Part shown: positions 7,226-15,731 of the stretch, piece after piece
Layout of the letters: every line of letters starts with the position of its first letter
Position numbering within the stretch: position 1 is the stretch's first letter
NCBI GenBank assembly: GCA_937927235.1
Contig: CALBCM010000027.1
Coordinates: 1 to 64,000, forward strand
Source: an uncultured Johnsonella sp.
GTDB lineage: Bacteria; Bacillota; Clostridia; Lachnospirales; Lachnospiraceae
Direction: 5' to 3'
Length of the DNA: 64,000 bases
Notes under the pieces: model-generated
Databases searched by the model: none
Told to the model about the DNA's origin: nothing
Seen by the model: only the letters and a program-made list of their open reading frames with translations
Position numbers and translations under genes: made by a program

Positions 7226-8595
7226 TAATTACCCTTTCTAAGCAGCCTTTCGCCAATTTTTATATTAAAATTTAATTCTTTGTACTCATCTTTTCCGTTG
7301 TTTCTCATTACCGTAATTACAATATCATTGCCTATGGAAAGCTCGTTAAGAAACTTTATATAAGAATTTATATTTGTAATTTCCTGACCGTTTAAAGCCT
7401 TAATTATATCTCCGGTCTGTATTCCTGAATTATACACCGGACTGCCTGAAACCACCGTACCTACATAAATCCCCTCAGGTATTCCGCTTTCCTTCATTTT
7501 ATTGCTTACATTAACCGCCTCAATCCCTATATACTGAGCCGCCTCACCATTTATCATCTTTTCTATAAGCTCCTTATAATCAGATATAGCATAAGCTATG
7601 GAAATTCCTGTATTATTTTGGTTGTTATAATTATCGGTTACCCATGCTATTATCTCTCCATCAAGGTTTATTATAAAGCTGCCGGCTTCCGCATCGGTTT
7701 TTAAATCACTGTAAAACAGTCTTGCAGAGCCGTCAGTAACACTTATATCCCTTGCTATATGTGATATGTAGCCATAGCTGACTGAGCGTGAAAGACCCAG
7801 CGGACTTCCTACTGCCATCACCGTATTTCCTCTGGTCACCTGATATGAATTTCCCAAAACTGCCGGCTCTATAGTTTCCAATATATTCGGGTTAATTTCA
7901 GCCGTCGGAACATAGATAACTGCAAGCCCGCTTATTTTATCAACGGCTTTAAGAACTGCATTATTCTCAGTTGAATCGCTGAATATTACCTTAATCAAAT
8001 CCGCTTCTCCTAAGGCGGCTGCCGGGCAGAGAATAACTACCTCTGTTTCCGTTTTTGACAAAATAACTCCCGAATAATGCCCCTCCTTCTCCACCGGATT
8101 ATTAAACCAATCCCTTGCGTTTTTAACAGAGTCCACCGATACCAGACAATTATCAAATTTCCTGCATATTTCATCAAATCTTGCATAAAACTTTTTTATA
8201 TCCTCTGAGGTATATTCGTATTCGGAAAGCATTGATTTTACTACTTCATCTAAAGGCTTTGTTTCTTTTGCCGACTCACTCTCTTTTGCTGATTCGCTTT
8301 CCTTTGCCGCTTCATTCTGTATATTTGAACTGCTGCTTTCTTCTTCAGAGTTTTCGGCATTCTCAGGCTCATCCTTTGGAATGCTTATATTTAATGAATT
8401 GTCAGCAGGCTCCACAGAAAATCTTTTGCTTAATCTCGGTTCTGCAAAAGCAAATACTGCAGCAGCTATAAGTCCGAACAGCAATGCGCTGCAGGCAGTT
8501 ATCGCAAAATGTCTTACTGTATTCTTTCCCTTATTTTTATCTTGATTCACTATATTTTCATGTATAAAATCTTTTTTAATGTCTTTTTCAGGCAT
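7225..8595 (-). CDS. HtrA/DegP-like membrane protein with PDZ domain and no catalytic triad
   Basis: This 456-aa protein has an N-terminal cytoplasmic stretch, one membrane segment (about residues 32-52), an acidic Ser/Glu-rich linker with repeats of ESAKE, a trypsin-like S1C domain (about 145-330) and a C-terminal PDZ domain (about 345-450). The fold markers are clear (GNTVMAVGSPLGL, INLDGEIIAW). The three catalytic positions are changed: the His of TNxHV is Ala (ILCPAAAL, near 188), the Asp of SDLAV is Gly (SGLAV, near 223), and the Ser of GNSGG is Ala (EAGSF, near 304). It is therefore probably a non-proteolytic sensor or scaffold at the cell envelope. It is co-transcribed with the YhaM-like exonuclease. 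Confidence 0.85.
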   Translation of the reverse strand: MPEKDIKKDFIHENIVNQDKNKGKNTVRHFAITACSALLFGLIAAAVFAFAEPRLSKRFSVEPADNSLNISIPKDEPENAENSEEESSSSNIQNEAAKESESAKESESAKETKPLDEVVKSMLSEYEYTSEDIKKFYARFDEICRKFDNCLVSVDSVKNARDWFNNPVEKEGHYSGVILSKTETEVVILCPAAALGEADLIKVIFSDSTENNAVLKAVDKISGLAVIYVPTAEINPNILETIEPAVLGNSYQVTRGNTVMAVGSPLGLSRSVSYGYISHIARDISVTDGSARLFYSDLKTDAEAGSFIINLDGEIIAWVTDNYNNQNNTGISIAYAISDYKELIEKMINGEAAQYIGIEAVNVSNKMKESGIPEGIYVGTVVSGSPVYNSGIQTGDIIKALNGQEITNINSYIKFLNELSIGNDIVITVMRNNGKDEYKELNFNIKIGERLLRKGN

Positions 8596-8655
8596 ATTAA
8601 GTCCTCATTTTCTCAACCCTCAAATGGCGATACTGTTTATTGTCATCTGTATCAA

Positions 8656-8671
8656 ACAACAGTGCTGTTGT
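8656..8671. promoter_or_regulatory. Palindrome in the divergent htrA-like/mutS2 region
   Basis: A 16-bp sequence with two perfect 7-bp arms (ACAACAG and CTGTTGT, 2-bp centre) lies in the 245-bp region between two divergent genes. Its size and place fit an operator for a dimeric repressor. A possible mutS2 promoter (TTCAAC, 16 bp, TATACT at about 8737-8764) lies downstream. There is no direct evidence of binding. Confidence 0.3.
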
Positions 8672-8787
8672 ATCCAAAAGCCTTCTAATCCAACTGCAGT
8701 TTATTATACTATATACTTTACAAAGTTAAAAGAGTCTTTCAACTTCTATAAATGTTTGATATACTTATACTGCAGCTGACAAGCGGT

Positions 8788-8812
8788 AAAACGAACTGCG
8801 AAACTTCGTTTT
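8788..8812 (+). other. Hairpin in the mutS2 5' leader
   Basis: A perfect 8-bp stem (AAAACGAA at 8788-8795 and TTCGTTTT at 8805-8812) with a 9-base loop sits 28 bp before the mutS2 ATG. It lacks a following T run, so it is more likely a leader structure than an efficient terminator. Confidence 0.4.
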
Positions 8813-8840
8813 AATTACATGGATATGGATAGAATTAATA

Positions 8841-11255
8841 ATGGATAAAAAAACTATACAAGCGCTTGAATATAATAAAATACTTGAACTTTTAGAAAAG
8901 CATGCTACCTGCCCTCCGGGAAGATTATTATGCAAATCCCTTAAGCCTTCCTCAAATTTTGCCGAAATAGTGCAGTCACAAGAGGAAACCTCTGCTGCAT
9001 TGAGCCGTATACGCATTAAGGGCAATTTAAATTTTGGAGGGGTAAGGCAATTTGGAGAGGTTCTTAAACGACTTTCCATAGGTTCTTCACTCAATATTGC
9101 CGAGCTTATGCATATAAAACTTTTACTGGAGAATACCGGCAGAGCCTATAATTACGGAAAATCTGAGGACAGTCTTAAAAATGGAGGCGGTCCGGGAATT
9201 GATGAAGCCGGCGATAATCAGGCTGCCGAGGCTTTTGATGCACTTAATACATATTTTTCTTCACTTAAGCCTCTGGTCACACTGAAAAACGAAATTGCAA
9301 AATGTATAATTTCCGAGTCTGAAGTTTCTGATAATGCCTCCCCGAGGCTTTCAGAGCTTAGCCGCAAACAAAAAAATATAGAATTGAGGATGCACAGCGA
9401 GCTGCAAAATGTATTGAACTCACATAGAGAATATCTTATGGACTCAATTATAACTATGAGGGACGGAGCTTACTGCCTTCCAATAAAAGCCGAGTTTAAA
9501 AATAAGGTCCATGGCATAGTGCATGACCACTCGGCTACAGGTTCTACTATATTTATAGAGCCTATGGCAATAATACGCCTCAATAATGAGCTTCGTGAGA
9601 TTGAAATTGCCAGAAATCAGGAAATTGAAGCAATCCTTAACTCCTTGAGTGCTCAGGTAAGCCCCTATATTGATGATATTAATGATAATGTTAAAAATAT
9701 GGCTCATCTGGATTTTGTATATGCAAAGGCTCATCTTGCAAATGCAATGTCAGCAAGTATGCCCGTATTTAATAATAATTTCTATATTAATATCAAGGAG
9801 GGCAGACATCCTCTTATCAGCAGTACCTCTGTAGTTCCTATAAATATCAGCCTTGGCAAAGATTACAGCCTTTTAATAGTAACAGGTCCGAATACCGGAG
9901 GAAAAACAGTTTCACTTAAAACTGTAGGCCTTTTTACGCTTATGGGGCAGGCAGGACTTCATATCCCAGCTTTTGAAGGCAGTGCTTTAGCAGTCTTTAA
10001 AAGCCTGTATGCCGATATAGGTGATGAGCAGAGTATTGAGCAAAGTCTTTCAACCTTTTCAGGTCATATAAAAAATATAATTGATATATTAAAAAAGGCT
10101 GATAAAAATTCACTTTGCTTATTTGATGAGCTTGGTGCAGGCACAGACCCGACTGAAGGAGCTGCACTGGCAATAGCCATACTTTCACATCTTCATCAGA
10201 AAAGTTCTTCTGTAATAGCCACTACACATTACAGTGAATTAAAAGTCTTTGCCTTAAATACAAAGGGGGTTGAAAATGCCTGCTGCGAATTTGATGTGGA
10301 AACCTTAAGACCTACTTACCGTATACTTATAGGAATACCCGGGAAATCAAATGCCTTTGCAATCTCCAGAAAGCTTGGGCTGCCTGAGTTTATAATTGAT
10401 GAAGCTAAAAGAAACCTGGAAGAAGAAGCTATGTCATTTGAAGAGCTTATAAGCAAAATAGAGCAAGACAAGCTTACCATTGAAGCTGAAAAAAAGAAAA
10501 TTGACAATTATAAGGCTGAAATTGAAAGGCTTAAAAATTCCTATGAAAAAAAGCATAAAAGAATTGAGGAAATTAGAGAAAGCATCCTTGAAAAAGCCAG
10601 ACGTGAAGCCTCAGATATATTAAGCTCTGCAAAAGAAACTGCGGATACTGCAATCAGTAATATCAATAAGCTTGCCGCAGGTGCAGGTATGGGCTCACAG
10701 CTCGAAAAGGAGCGCGGCAGGCTCAGAGAATCGTTAAAGCAGATTGAAAAAGCTCCCAAAGCTAAGTCTGATAAAAAGCAAAGCCTAAAGGTGCCGAAGA
10801 AGCTGAAGCTCGGGGAAAGTGTATACATACACAGCCTTAAACTGAAAGGCACAGTAAGCTCACTTCCAAATGATAAAGGCAAATTTTATGTTCAGATGGG
10901 CATTCTTCGTTCACAGGTAAGTATCAATGACGTGGAAGTAATTGAAGATACCCCAAAAACACAGGACAAAAAGTATATAGGCAGTAAGGGAGGCTCACTT
11001 ATGAAGGCTTCTCATATTTCACCGGAGATAAATGTAATAGGCATGAATGTCGATGAGGCCTGCTTGGCACTTGATAAGTACCTTGACGATGCTCTGCTCT
11101 CACATCTTGAGCAGGTGCGTATAATACACGGCAGAGGTACCGGCACACTTCAAAGAGGGATACATGCCTACTTAAAAAAGCAGTCACAGGTAAAATCCTA
11201 TCAGCTTGCTGAATATGACGATGGGGGCAATGCGGTCACAATAGTAAAATTTTAA
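8841..11255 (+). CDS. mutS2: MutS2 family ATPase/Smr endonuclease
   Basis: This 804-aa protein has the full MutS2 layout: N-terminal domain, MutS core, Walker A TGPNTGGKT (near residue 345), FDELGAGTDPTEG Walker B (near 430), a long coiled coil (about 530-640), a small beta domain and a C-terminal Smr domain with the HGRGTGTL motif (near 760). MutS2 acts in recombination control and, in Bacillus, in splitting collided ribosomes. It lies 14 bp upstream of the response regulator and is probably transcribed with it. Confidence 0.95.
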   Translation: MDKKTIQALEYNKILELLEKHATCPPGRLLCKSLKPSSNFAEIVQSQEETSAALSRIRIKGNLNFGGVRQFGEVLKRLSIGSSLNIAELMHIKLLLENTGRAYNYGKSEDSLKNGGGPGIDEAGDNQAAEAFDALNTYFSSLKPLVTLKNEIAKCIISESEVSDNASPRLSELSRKQKNIELRMHSELQNVLNSHREYLMDSIITMRDGAYCLPIKAEFKNKVHGIVHDHSATGSTIFIEPMAIIRLNNELREIEIARNQEIEAILNSLSAQVSPYIDDINDNVKNMAHLDFVYAKAHLANAMSASMPVFNNNFYINIKEGRHPLISSTSVVPINISLGKDYSLLIVTGPNTGGKTVSLKTVGLFTLMGQAGLHIPAFEGSALAVFKSLYADIGDEQSIEQSLSTFSGHIKNIIDILKKADKNSLCLFDELGAGTDPTEGAALAIAILSHLHQKSSSVIATTHYSELKVFALNTKGVENACCEFDVETLRPTYRILIGIPGKSNAFAISRKLGLPEFIIDEAKRNLEEEAMSFEELISKIEQDKLTIEAEKKKIDNYKAEIERLKNSYEKKHKRIEEIRESILEKARREASDILSSAKETADTAISNINKLAAGAGMGSQLEKERGRLRESLKQIEKAPKAKSDKKQSLKVPKKLKLGESVYIHSLKLKGTVSSLPNDKGKFYVQMGILRSQVSINDVEVIEDTPKTQDKKYIGSKGGSLMKASHISPEINVIGMNVDEACLALDKYLDDALLSHLEQVRIIHGRGTGTLQRGIHAYLKKQSQVKSYQLAEYDDGGNAVTIVKF

Positions 11256-11269
11256 AATAAGAGGATGAT

Positions 11270-11971
11270 ATGACGGAAAAACAAAGAGTTTTAATAGTAG
11301 AAGACAGCGAAAATATAGCTGAGCTTATATCACTATATCTTACAAAAGAGCTTTATGAAACTAAAATTGTGGAAGATGGTAATGCTGCACTTAAGGCATT
11401 TGATGAATTTGAGCCTCAGCTTATACTTTTAGATTTAATGCTTCCCGGAATTGACGGATACCAGGTATGCAGAGAGATACGCTCCAAGTCTTCAGTACCT
11501 ATAATAATACTGTCTGCAAAGGGAGAAGTTTTTGATAAGGTGCTCGGACTTGAGCTCGGTGCGGATGACTATATGATAAAGCCCTTTGATTCTAAAGAGC
11601 TTGTTGCCAGAGTCAAGGCGGTGATAAGGCGCTATAATCTTAAAACCGAAACCAAAGAAAGGGTGCTTTCCGGCAATTATGTAGAATATCCCGATTTAAT
11701 TATTAATCTTACAAATTATTCAGTAACTTATATGGGCAATATAGTTGAAATGCCCCCTAAGGAAATTGAGCTTTTATACTTTTTAGCCTCACATCCTAAT
11801 CAGGTGTTTACAAGAGAGCAGCTCCTTGATCATATATGGGGATATGAATATGCCGGAGATACCAGGACGGTTGATGTACATATCAAAAGGCTGAGAAGCA
11901 AAATAAAGGACCATAGTTCATGGTCCCTGGGAACTGTATGGGGAATAGGCTATAAATTTGAAACCAAATAA
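11270..11971 (+). CDS. OmpR/PhoB-family response regulator
   Basis: This 233-aa protein has a receiver domain with acidic pocket (EDS), phosphoacceptor Asp in LLDLMLPG (near residue 55) and the conserved Lys in DDYMIKPF, followed by a winged-helix DNA-binding domain (RTVDVHIKRLRSKI). A GAGGATGAT ribosome binding site precedes the ATG. It pairs with the histidine kinase 63 bp downstream. Genes immediately downstream encode cell-wall-binding proteins, which are plausible targets. Confidence 0.93.
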   Translation: MTEKQRVLIVEDSENIAELISLYLTKELYETKIVEDGNAALKAFDEFEPQLILLDLMLPGIDGYQVCREIRSKSSVPIIILSAKGEVFDKVLGLELGADDYMIKPFDSKELVARVKAVIRRYNLKTETKERVLSGNYVEYPDLIINLTNYSVTYMGNIVEMPPKEIELLYFLASHPNQVFTREQLLDHIWGYEYAGDTRTVDVHIKRLRSKIKDHSSWSLGTVWGIGYKFETK

Positions 11972-11978
11972 TATTTAA

Positions 11979-12019
11979 AAGGAGAACGGCAGCTCCACCC
12001 TTAACGACGGTGGTTTGCC
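11979..12019 (+). promoter_or_regulatory. Ribosome binding site and hairpin before the histidine kinase
   Basis: A strong AAGGAG (11979-11984) is followed directly by a two-part hairpin (GGCA and CCACC at 11988-11999 pairing with GGTGG and TGCC at 12009-12019). The first usable ATG is only at 12035, about 50 bases from the ribosome binding site, and an in-frame TAA lies between them. Folding would bring the site to within about 19 bases of the start, so the structure may set kinase translation. Confidence 0.4.
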
Positions 12020-12034
12020 ATACCTGTAAAGTTT

Positions 12035-13447
12035 ATGAAATTATCACTCTACGTAAAGTTTATTATGGCTTATATTATATTTGGAGCCGCAGGCTTTATA
12101 GCGATTGCAACCCTTTCCTCAAAACTAACCTACAGCTATCTTATTCATACCAAAAGTGCCACCTTAAAAGATGAAGCAAGTCTTATAGCTACCACCTATT
12201 CCTCCGTATATACAGAGCAGGAGATTGAGCTTGAAGATGCTTATCCTCAAATTCAGATGGCAGCTACCTTTCTTCAGGCACAAATATGGGTAATAAGCAG
12301 AGACGGCACTGTGATAGTTGATACCGAAAATAAATTAAAAGGTCAGTCAATACAAGGCTTTGACCCTACAGCTACCAGTGACAACCGTTTTTATACTATA
12401 GGAAATTATTTTGGAGCCTTTGATTATAATGTCCTGAGTGTGTCTGCTCCAATTAACGGCAATTATAAAATCTATGGTTATGTAGTAATTCACATGCCTA
12501 TATCAACTGTGACCTCAAATCAAAATGAAATCCTTAATATAGTGTATATTACCTCTCTCATAGTTTTTCTGCTCTCCACCTTGGTATTAATAGTTTTTCA
12601 CAGCATAGTCTATACCCCTTTAAAAAAAATCACGGAAGCAGCAGGGCAGTATGCCGCCGGCAATTTAAAATACAGAGTAAAGGTTGATACCGGAGATGAG
12701 ATGGGTTATCTTGCGGATACACTTAATTTTATGTCTGACGAAATGGGAAAAATTGAAGAATATCAGCGCACCTTTATTACAAACATTTCTCATGACTTTC
12801 GTTCACCTTTAACTTCAATCAAGGGATATCTCGAGGCTATTCTTGATGGTACCATAGTGGCGGATATGCAGGAAAAGTATCTGCGCAGAGTTATTGACGA
12901 AGCCAACAGACTTACCAAGCTTACCGAAAGCATTCTCACCTTAAATGATATTGATGCAAAGGGAATGCTAATCCGCAGTAATTTTGATATAAACCGTGTT
13001 ATTAAAAATACTGCAGCGAGCTTTGAAATGCAATGTGACGAAAAAAATATAATTATAGAGCTTACCTTTACAAGTGATACAGCAATGGTTTATGCGGACT
13101 TAGGTAAAATACAGCAGGTTTTATACAACCTGATTGATAATGCCATAAAATTTTCACATAATAATTCTAAAATATATATAAGCACCTACCCCAAAAAAGA
13201 AAAAATATTTATTTCAGTAAATGATTCAGGGATAGGCATTGATAAAAAAGAGCTTTCCAAGATTTTTGACCGATTTTATAAGTCGGACATCTCACGCGGC
13301 AGAGATAAAAAGGGGACGGGACTTGGACTTTCTATAGTAAAGGACATTCTCTTTGCACATGGCGAAAACATAGATACGGTAAGTACGAAGGATGTAGGGA
13401 CTGAATTTATCTTTTCACTGCCGATTGCCTTGGAGCCTGAAAAATAG
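12035..13447 (+). CDS. HAMP-containing sensor histidine kinase
   Basis: This 470-aa membrane kinase has membrane segments near residues 9-30 and 168-192 flanking an extracytoplasmic sensor of about 135 residues. A HAMP linker follows (to about 245), then HisKA with the phosphorylated His in TNISHDFRSPLT, and a HATPase domain with N box (NLIDNAIKFS), G1 (DSGIGI) and G2 (KGTGLGLSIVK). It is the partner of the response regulator upstream. The start has no close Shine-Dalgarno sequence; ATG 12065 is an alternative, but it lacks one too. Confidence 0.92.
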   Translation: MKLSLYVKFIMAYIIFGAAGFIAIATLSSKLTYSYLIHTKSATLKDEASLIATTYSSVYTEQEIELEDAYPQIQMAATFLQAQIWVISRDGTVIVDTENKLKGQSIQGFDPTATSDNRFYTIGNYFGAFDYNVLSVSAPINGNYKIYGYVVIHMPISTVTSNQNEILNIVYITSLIVFLLSTLVLIVFHSIVYTPLKKITEAAGQYAAGNLKYRVKVDTGDEMGYLADTLNFMSDEMGKIEEYQRTFITNISHDFRSPLTSIKGYLEAILDGTIVADMQEKYLRRVIDEANRLTKLTESILTLNDIDAKGMLIRSNFDINRVIKNTAASFEMQCDEKNIIIELTFTSDTAMVYADLGKIQQVLYNLIDNAIKFSHNNSKIYISTYPKKEKIFISVNDSGIGIDKKELSKIFDRFYKSDISRGRDKKGTGLGLSIVKDILFAHGENIDTVSTKDVGTEFIFSLPIALEPEK

Positions 13448-13462
13448 TGATTTAATATTTTT

Positions 13463-13540
13463 GTAAGCAGTTCTTAAACTAAATGATTGCTTCCATTTTA
13501 TTGACAAAAAATATAACAGAGCTTATCATGTAAGCAGTTC
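13463..13540 (+). promoter_or_regulatory. Promoter with flanking 11-bp direct repeats
   Basis: A near-consensus promoter is present: TTGACA (13501-13506), 17-bp spacer, TATCAT (13524-13529). The 11-mer GTAAGCAGTTC occurs at 13463-13473 and again at 13530-13540, one copy upstream of -35 and one just after -10. Such repeats are typical regulator sites. The neighbouring two-component regulator is an obvious candidate. Confidence 0.55.
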
Positions 13541-13607
13541 AGTATTATTTCATTTATATTACTGGAATACAGCATTAACTAACTAAACTAAAGGAGGATT
13601 TTGGGAA

Positions 13608-14327
13608 TTGAATAAAATAAAAAAATCAACAATGCTATTTGTACTTTTTGCTTTGTTTTTAACTCTATCCCAACTCACAGCGTACGCTGAAGCCAAAGAT
13701 TATGTAATAAGCTCTGCCGGCTGGGATGAGGGTGTAGATAAAGTAATGGCAATATGGGACGAAACCACTGATAAGACCTCTTATCGTGTACAGCTCTATA
13801 AGGGCAGCAAAAAAATAGGCAGCACTGTTACGGCAAATTCCGACAAGTATAATTTTTCAAAGCAGGTTGCGGATAACGGTTCGGGCACATACTATTTTAC
13901 TGTATACCCCTCAAAGGGCGGCAAGAGCTTAATGGTCAAATCAGAAGCTCTGTCAGTTGACTCTGAGTATTACAATAAAATAAAGGATAAATATAAGAAA
14001 GTTAAGGTTGATGAAAATGATGTCAACTCAGGACCGGGAGTCACTAAGACTACTCCGAAATTCAATGTTTCCGAGGGTTCAAAGGGCTGGAATCAAATAG
14101 GTACGCAGTGGTGGTTCAAGAAAGAAGACGGAAGCTATGTAAAAAAGGACTGGCTTGAAATTAATAATAAATGGTATTATTTTGATGAGGAAGGAATTAT
14201 GAAAACCGGCTGGTATTCTTATGAAGGAAAATGGTACTATTTGACTGCCGAAGGCGATATGCTGATTGATGCTATTACTCCTGACGGATATAAGGTGGGG
14301 ACTGACGGAGTATGGATTATCAACTGA
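13608..14327 (+). CDS. Secreted cell-wall-binding repeat protein (paralogue 1)
   Basis: This 239-aa exported protein starts with TTG at 13608 behind AAAGGAGG. A signal peptide (about residues 1-28, ending AYAEA) is followed by a beta-rich module of about 85 residues resembling a fibronectin-like fold. Three to four aromatic CW-binding repeats (NNKWYYFDEEGIMKTGWY type) then run to the C-terminus. These repeats bind choline or other wall-polymer sugars non-covalently. No enzymatic domain is seen, so it is probably a surface structural or adhesive protein. It shares its architecture with the next gene. Confidence 0.82.
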   Translation: MNKIKKSTMLFVLFALFLTLSQLTAYAEAKDYVISSAGWDEGVDKVMAIWDETTDKTSYRVQLYKGSKKIGSTVTANSDKYNFSKQVADNGSGTYYFTVYPSKGGKSLMVKSEALSVDSEYYNKIKDKYKKVKVDENDVNSGPGVTKTTPKFNVSEGSKGWNQIGTQWWFKKEDGSYVKKDWLEINNKWYYFDEEGIMKTGWYSYEGKWYYLTAEGDMLIDAITPDGYKVGTDGVWIIN

Positions 14328-14384
14328 CAGCTGATAAATTTTCTCGCATGAAATAAATAACTGCAGATGTAGGTTTAGCATCGA

Positions 14385-14430
14385 AAATAAAAGAATCTGT
14401 TAATGCTGAGCAGGTTCTTTTATTTATTTT
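14385..14430 (+). terminator. Intrinsic terminator after wall-binding paralogue 1
   Basis: Arms at 14385-14395 (AAATAAAAGAA) and 14415-14425 pair perfectly over 11 bp, extended by CTG/CAG inside, and a T-rich tract follows. It separates the two paralogues, so each probably has its own promoter. Confidence 0.65.
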
Positions 14431-14593
14431 ATTCTAACAATTCTCAAGATTTCATTAAGACCAAGTTTTTTTTTGTAAACAAACTGTAATGGCTTAGCTC
14501 CTAGATTTTTTTTACATTATAGATTAGAATATACATATAAATATAATTAAAATACTAACAAATTAAAAACCTAGTGTATGAGGAGATAACGCT

Positions 14594-15604
14594 ATGAAAA
14601 AATTGAGATTTTTTAAAAATACCGCTATACTGGGGCTCTCAGCTCTTATGCTTGCAGCATTTGCTTTTACGGCAGCTGCCGCTTCCAATAAAACCAATAT
14701 AGATAATGTTACATTATCTTTTGATACAAGCAGCATAGAGATAGGCTCGAGTGAGAAGCGTATTGAAGTCACTTCAGGCAATGAGGCCGCTTATACTGTA
14801 AGCAATGACCAGGCGACAGCTACAAATATGGACGGAGATAAATGGCACAGTGGAATTACTCCAAAGTTCAATATTACAATTAAAGCTGAAGAGGGGTATA
14901 AATTTGATACCAGCGCTCTTAAAAACAGTACTTATTTTACACTTAAAGGCGGAAATGTAAGCTTTGTAAGAGCAAGAGGTGGTTCAAATTCTATCACACT
15001 CACAGTTAAAATGCCCAAGCTTAGGGGCAGTACCGAAAATTTAGGAGTGGATGATTTAAACTGGGATGAATACACCGGCAAAGCCAGCTGGTCACCTGCT
15101 GACGTAGTTGAAAAATATACTGTAAAGCTCTATCGTGGTTCTTCTTTAGTAACTCAGATAGAAACTACAGGTACAAGCTATAATTTTTCTTCTGAAATAG
15201 GTCAGCGTGGAAAAGGCAACTACACCTTTAAAGTTAGAGCTTCAGCTTGGGGTACTCATGGTGAATGGAATGTTTCTGATGATTTATATGTAGGTGATGA
15301 GGAAATTTCAAGATTCGGCAATGGCAACGGCACTCCGGGAGGAAGCTCCAAAGTAAACGGAGCTTGGCTTAAAGATGGAAAAGGTTGGTGGTACAGCCGC
15401 TCAGACAGAAGCTATCCTAAATCACAGTGGGAGCTTATAAATAATAAATGGTATTATTTTAACTCGGAAGGATATATGATGACCGGCTGGATTAAAACTA
15501 ATAGTAAATGGTATTACTGCGATAAAGGAAACGGTGCAATGCTTGCAAATACAACCACTCCCGATGGATATCGGGTTGATTCAAACGGTGCTTGGATACA
15601 ATAG
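14594..15604 (+). CDS. Secreted cell-wall-binding repeat protein (paralogue 2)
   Basis: This 336-aa exported protein has a GAGGAGATAA ribosome binding site and a signal peptide (about residues 1-30). An N-terminal beta domain of about 110 residues is absent from paralogue 1. Then come the fibronectin-like module (about 150-240, with the same KLYRGS/QLYKGS and YNFS motifs as paralogue 1) and aromatic CW-binding repeats (NNKWYYFNSEGYMMTGW). The C-terminal TTPDGYRVDSNGAW closely matches paralogue 1. It is probably wall-anchored through the repeats. No catalytic residues are visible. Confidence 0.82.
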   Translation: MKKLRFFKNTAILGLSALMLAAFAFTAAAASNKTNIDNVTLSFDTSSIEIGSSEKRIEVTSGNEAAYTVSNDQATATNMDGDKWHSGITPKFNITIKAEEGYKFDTSALKNSTYFTLKGGNVSFVRARGGSNSITLTVKMPKLRGSTENLGVDDLNWDEYTGKASWSPADVVEKYTVKLYRGSSLVTQIETTGTSYNFSSEIGQRGKGNYTFKVRASAWGTHGEWNVSDDLYVGDEEISRFGNGNGTPGGSSKVNGAWLKDGKGWWYSRSDRSYPKSQWELINNKWYYFNSEGYMMTGWIKTNSKWYYCDKGNGAMLANTTTPDGYRVDSNGAWIQ

Positions 15605-15650
15605 TAAGTAAATAAATATGCCCTCCCTAATAAGACTGTAAAATAAGCTT

Positions 15651-15706
15651 TAAAGTAAGAAAACGTCGAAACCGGTATTTACCGGAAGCGGCGTTTTTTT
15701 ACTTTA
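15651..15706. terminator. Structured bidirectional terminator, repeat copy A
   Basis: This lies between convergent genes. An 18-bp outer stem (15651-15668 with 15689-15706, two wobble pairs) encloses an A-rich internal loop and an inner CCGGT/ACCGG stem with a 4-base loop. A and T runs inside the outer stem allow termination in both directions. The same structure recurs at 58927-58977 with changes that keep the pairing. Confidence 0.8.
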
Positions 15707-15731
15707 TTATCTGATTTACTGCCTGCTAATA

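Noticed and set aside
8268..8345. Short repeats (ESAKE) in the HtrA-like gene as a CRISPR-like or satellite array
   Set aside because: They are an in-frame low-complexity linker between the membrane anchor and the protease-like domain.
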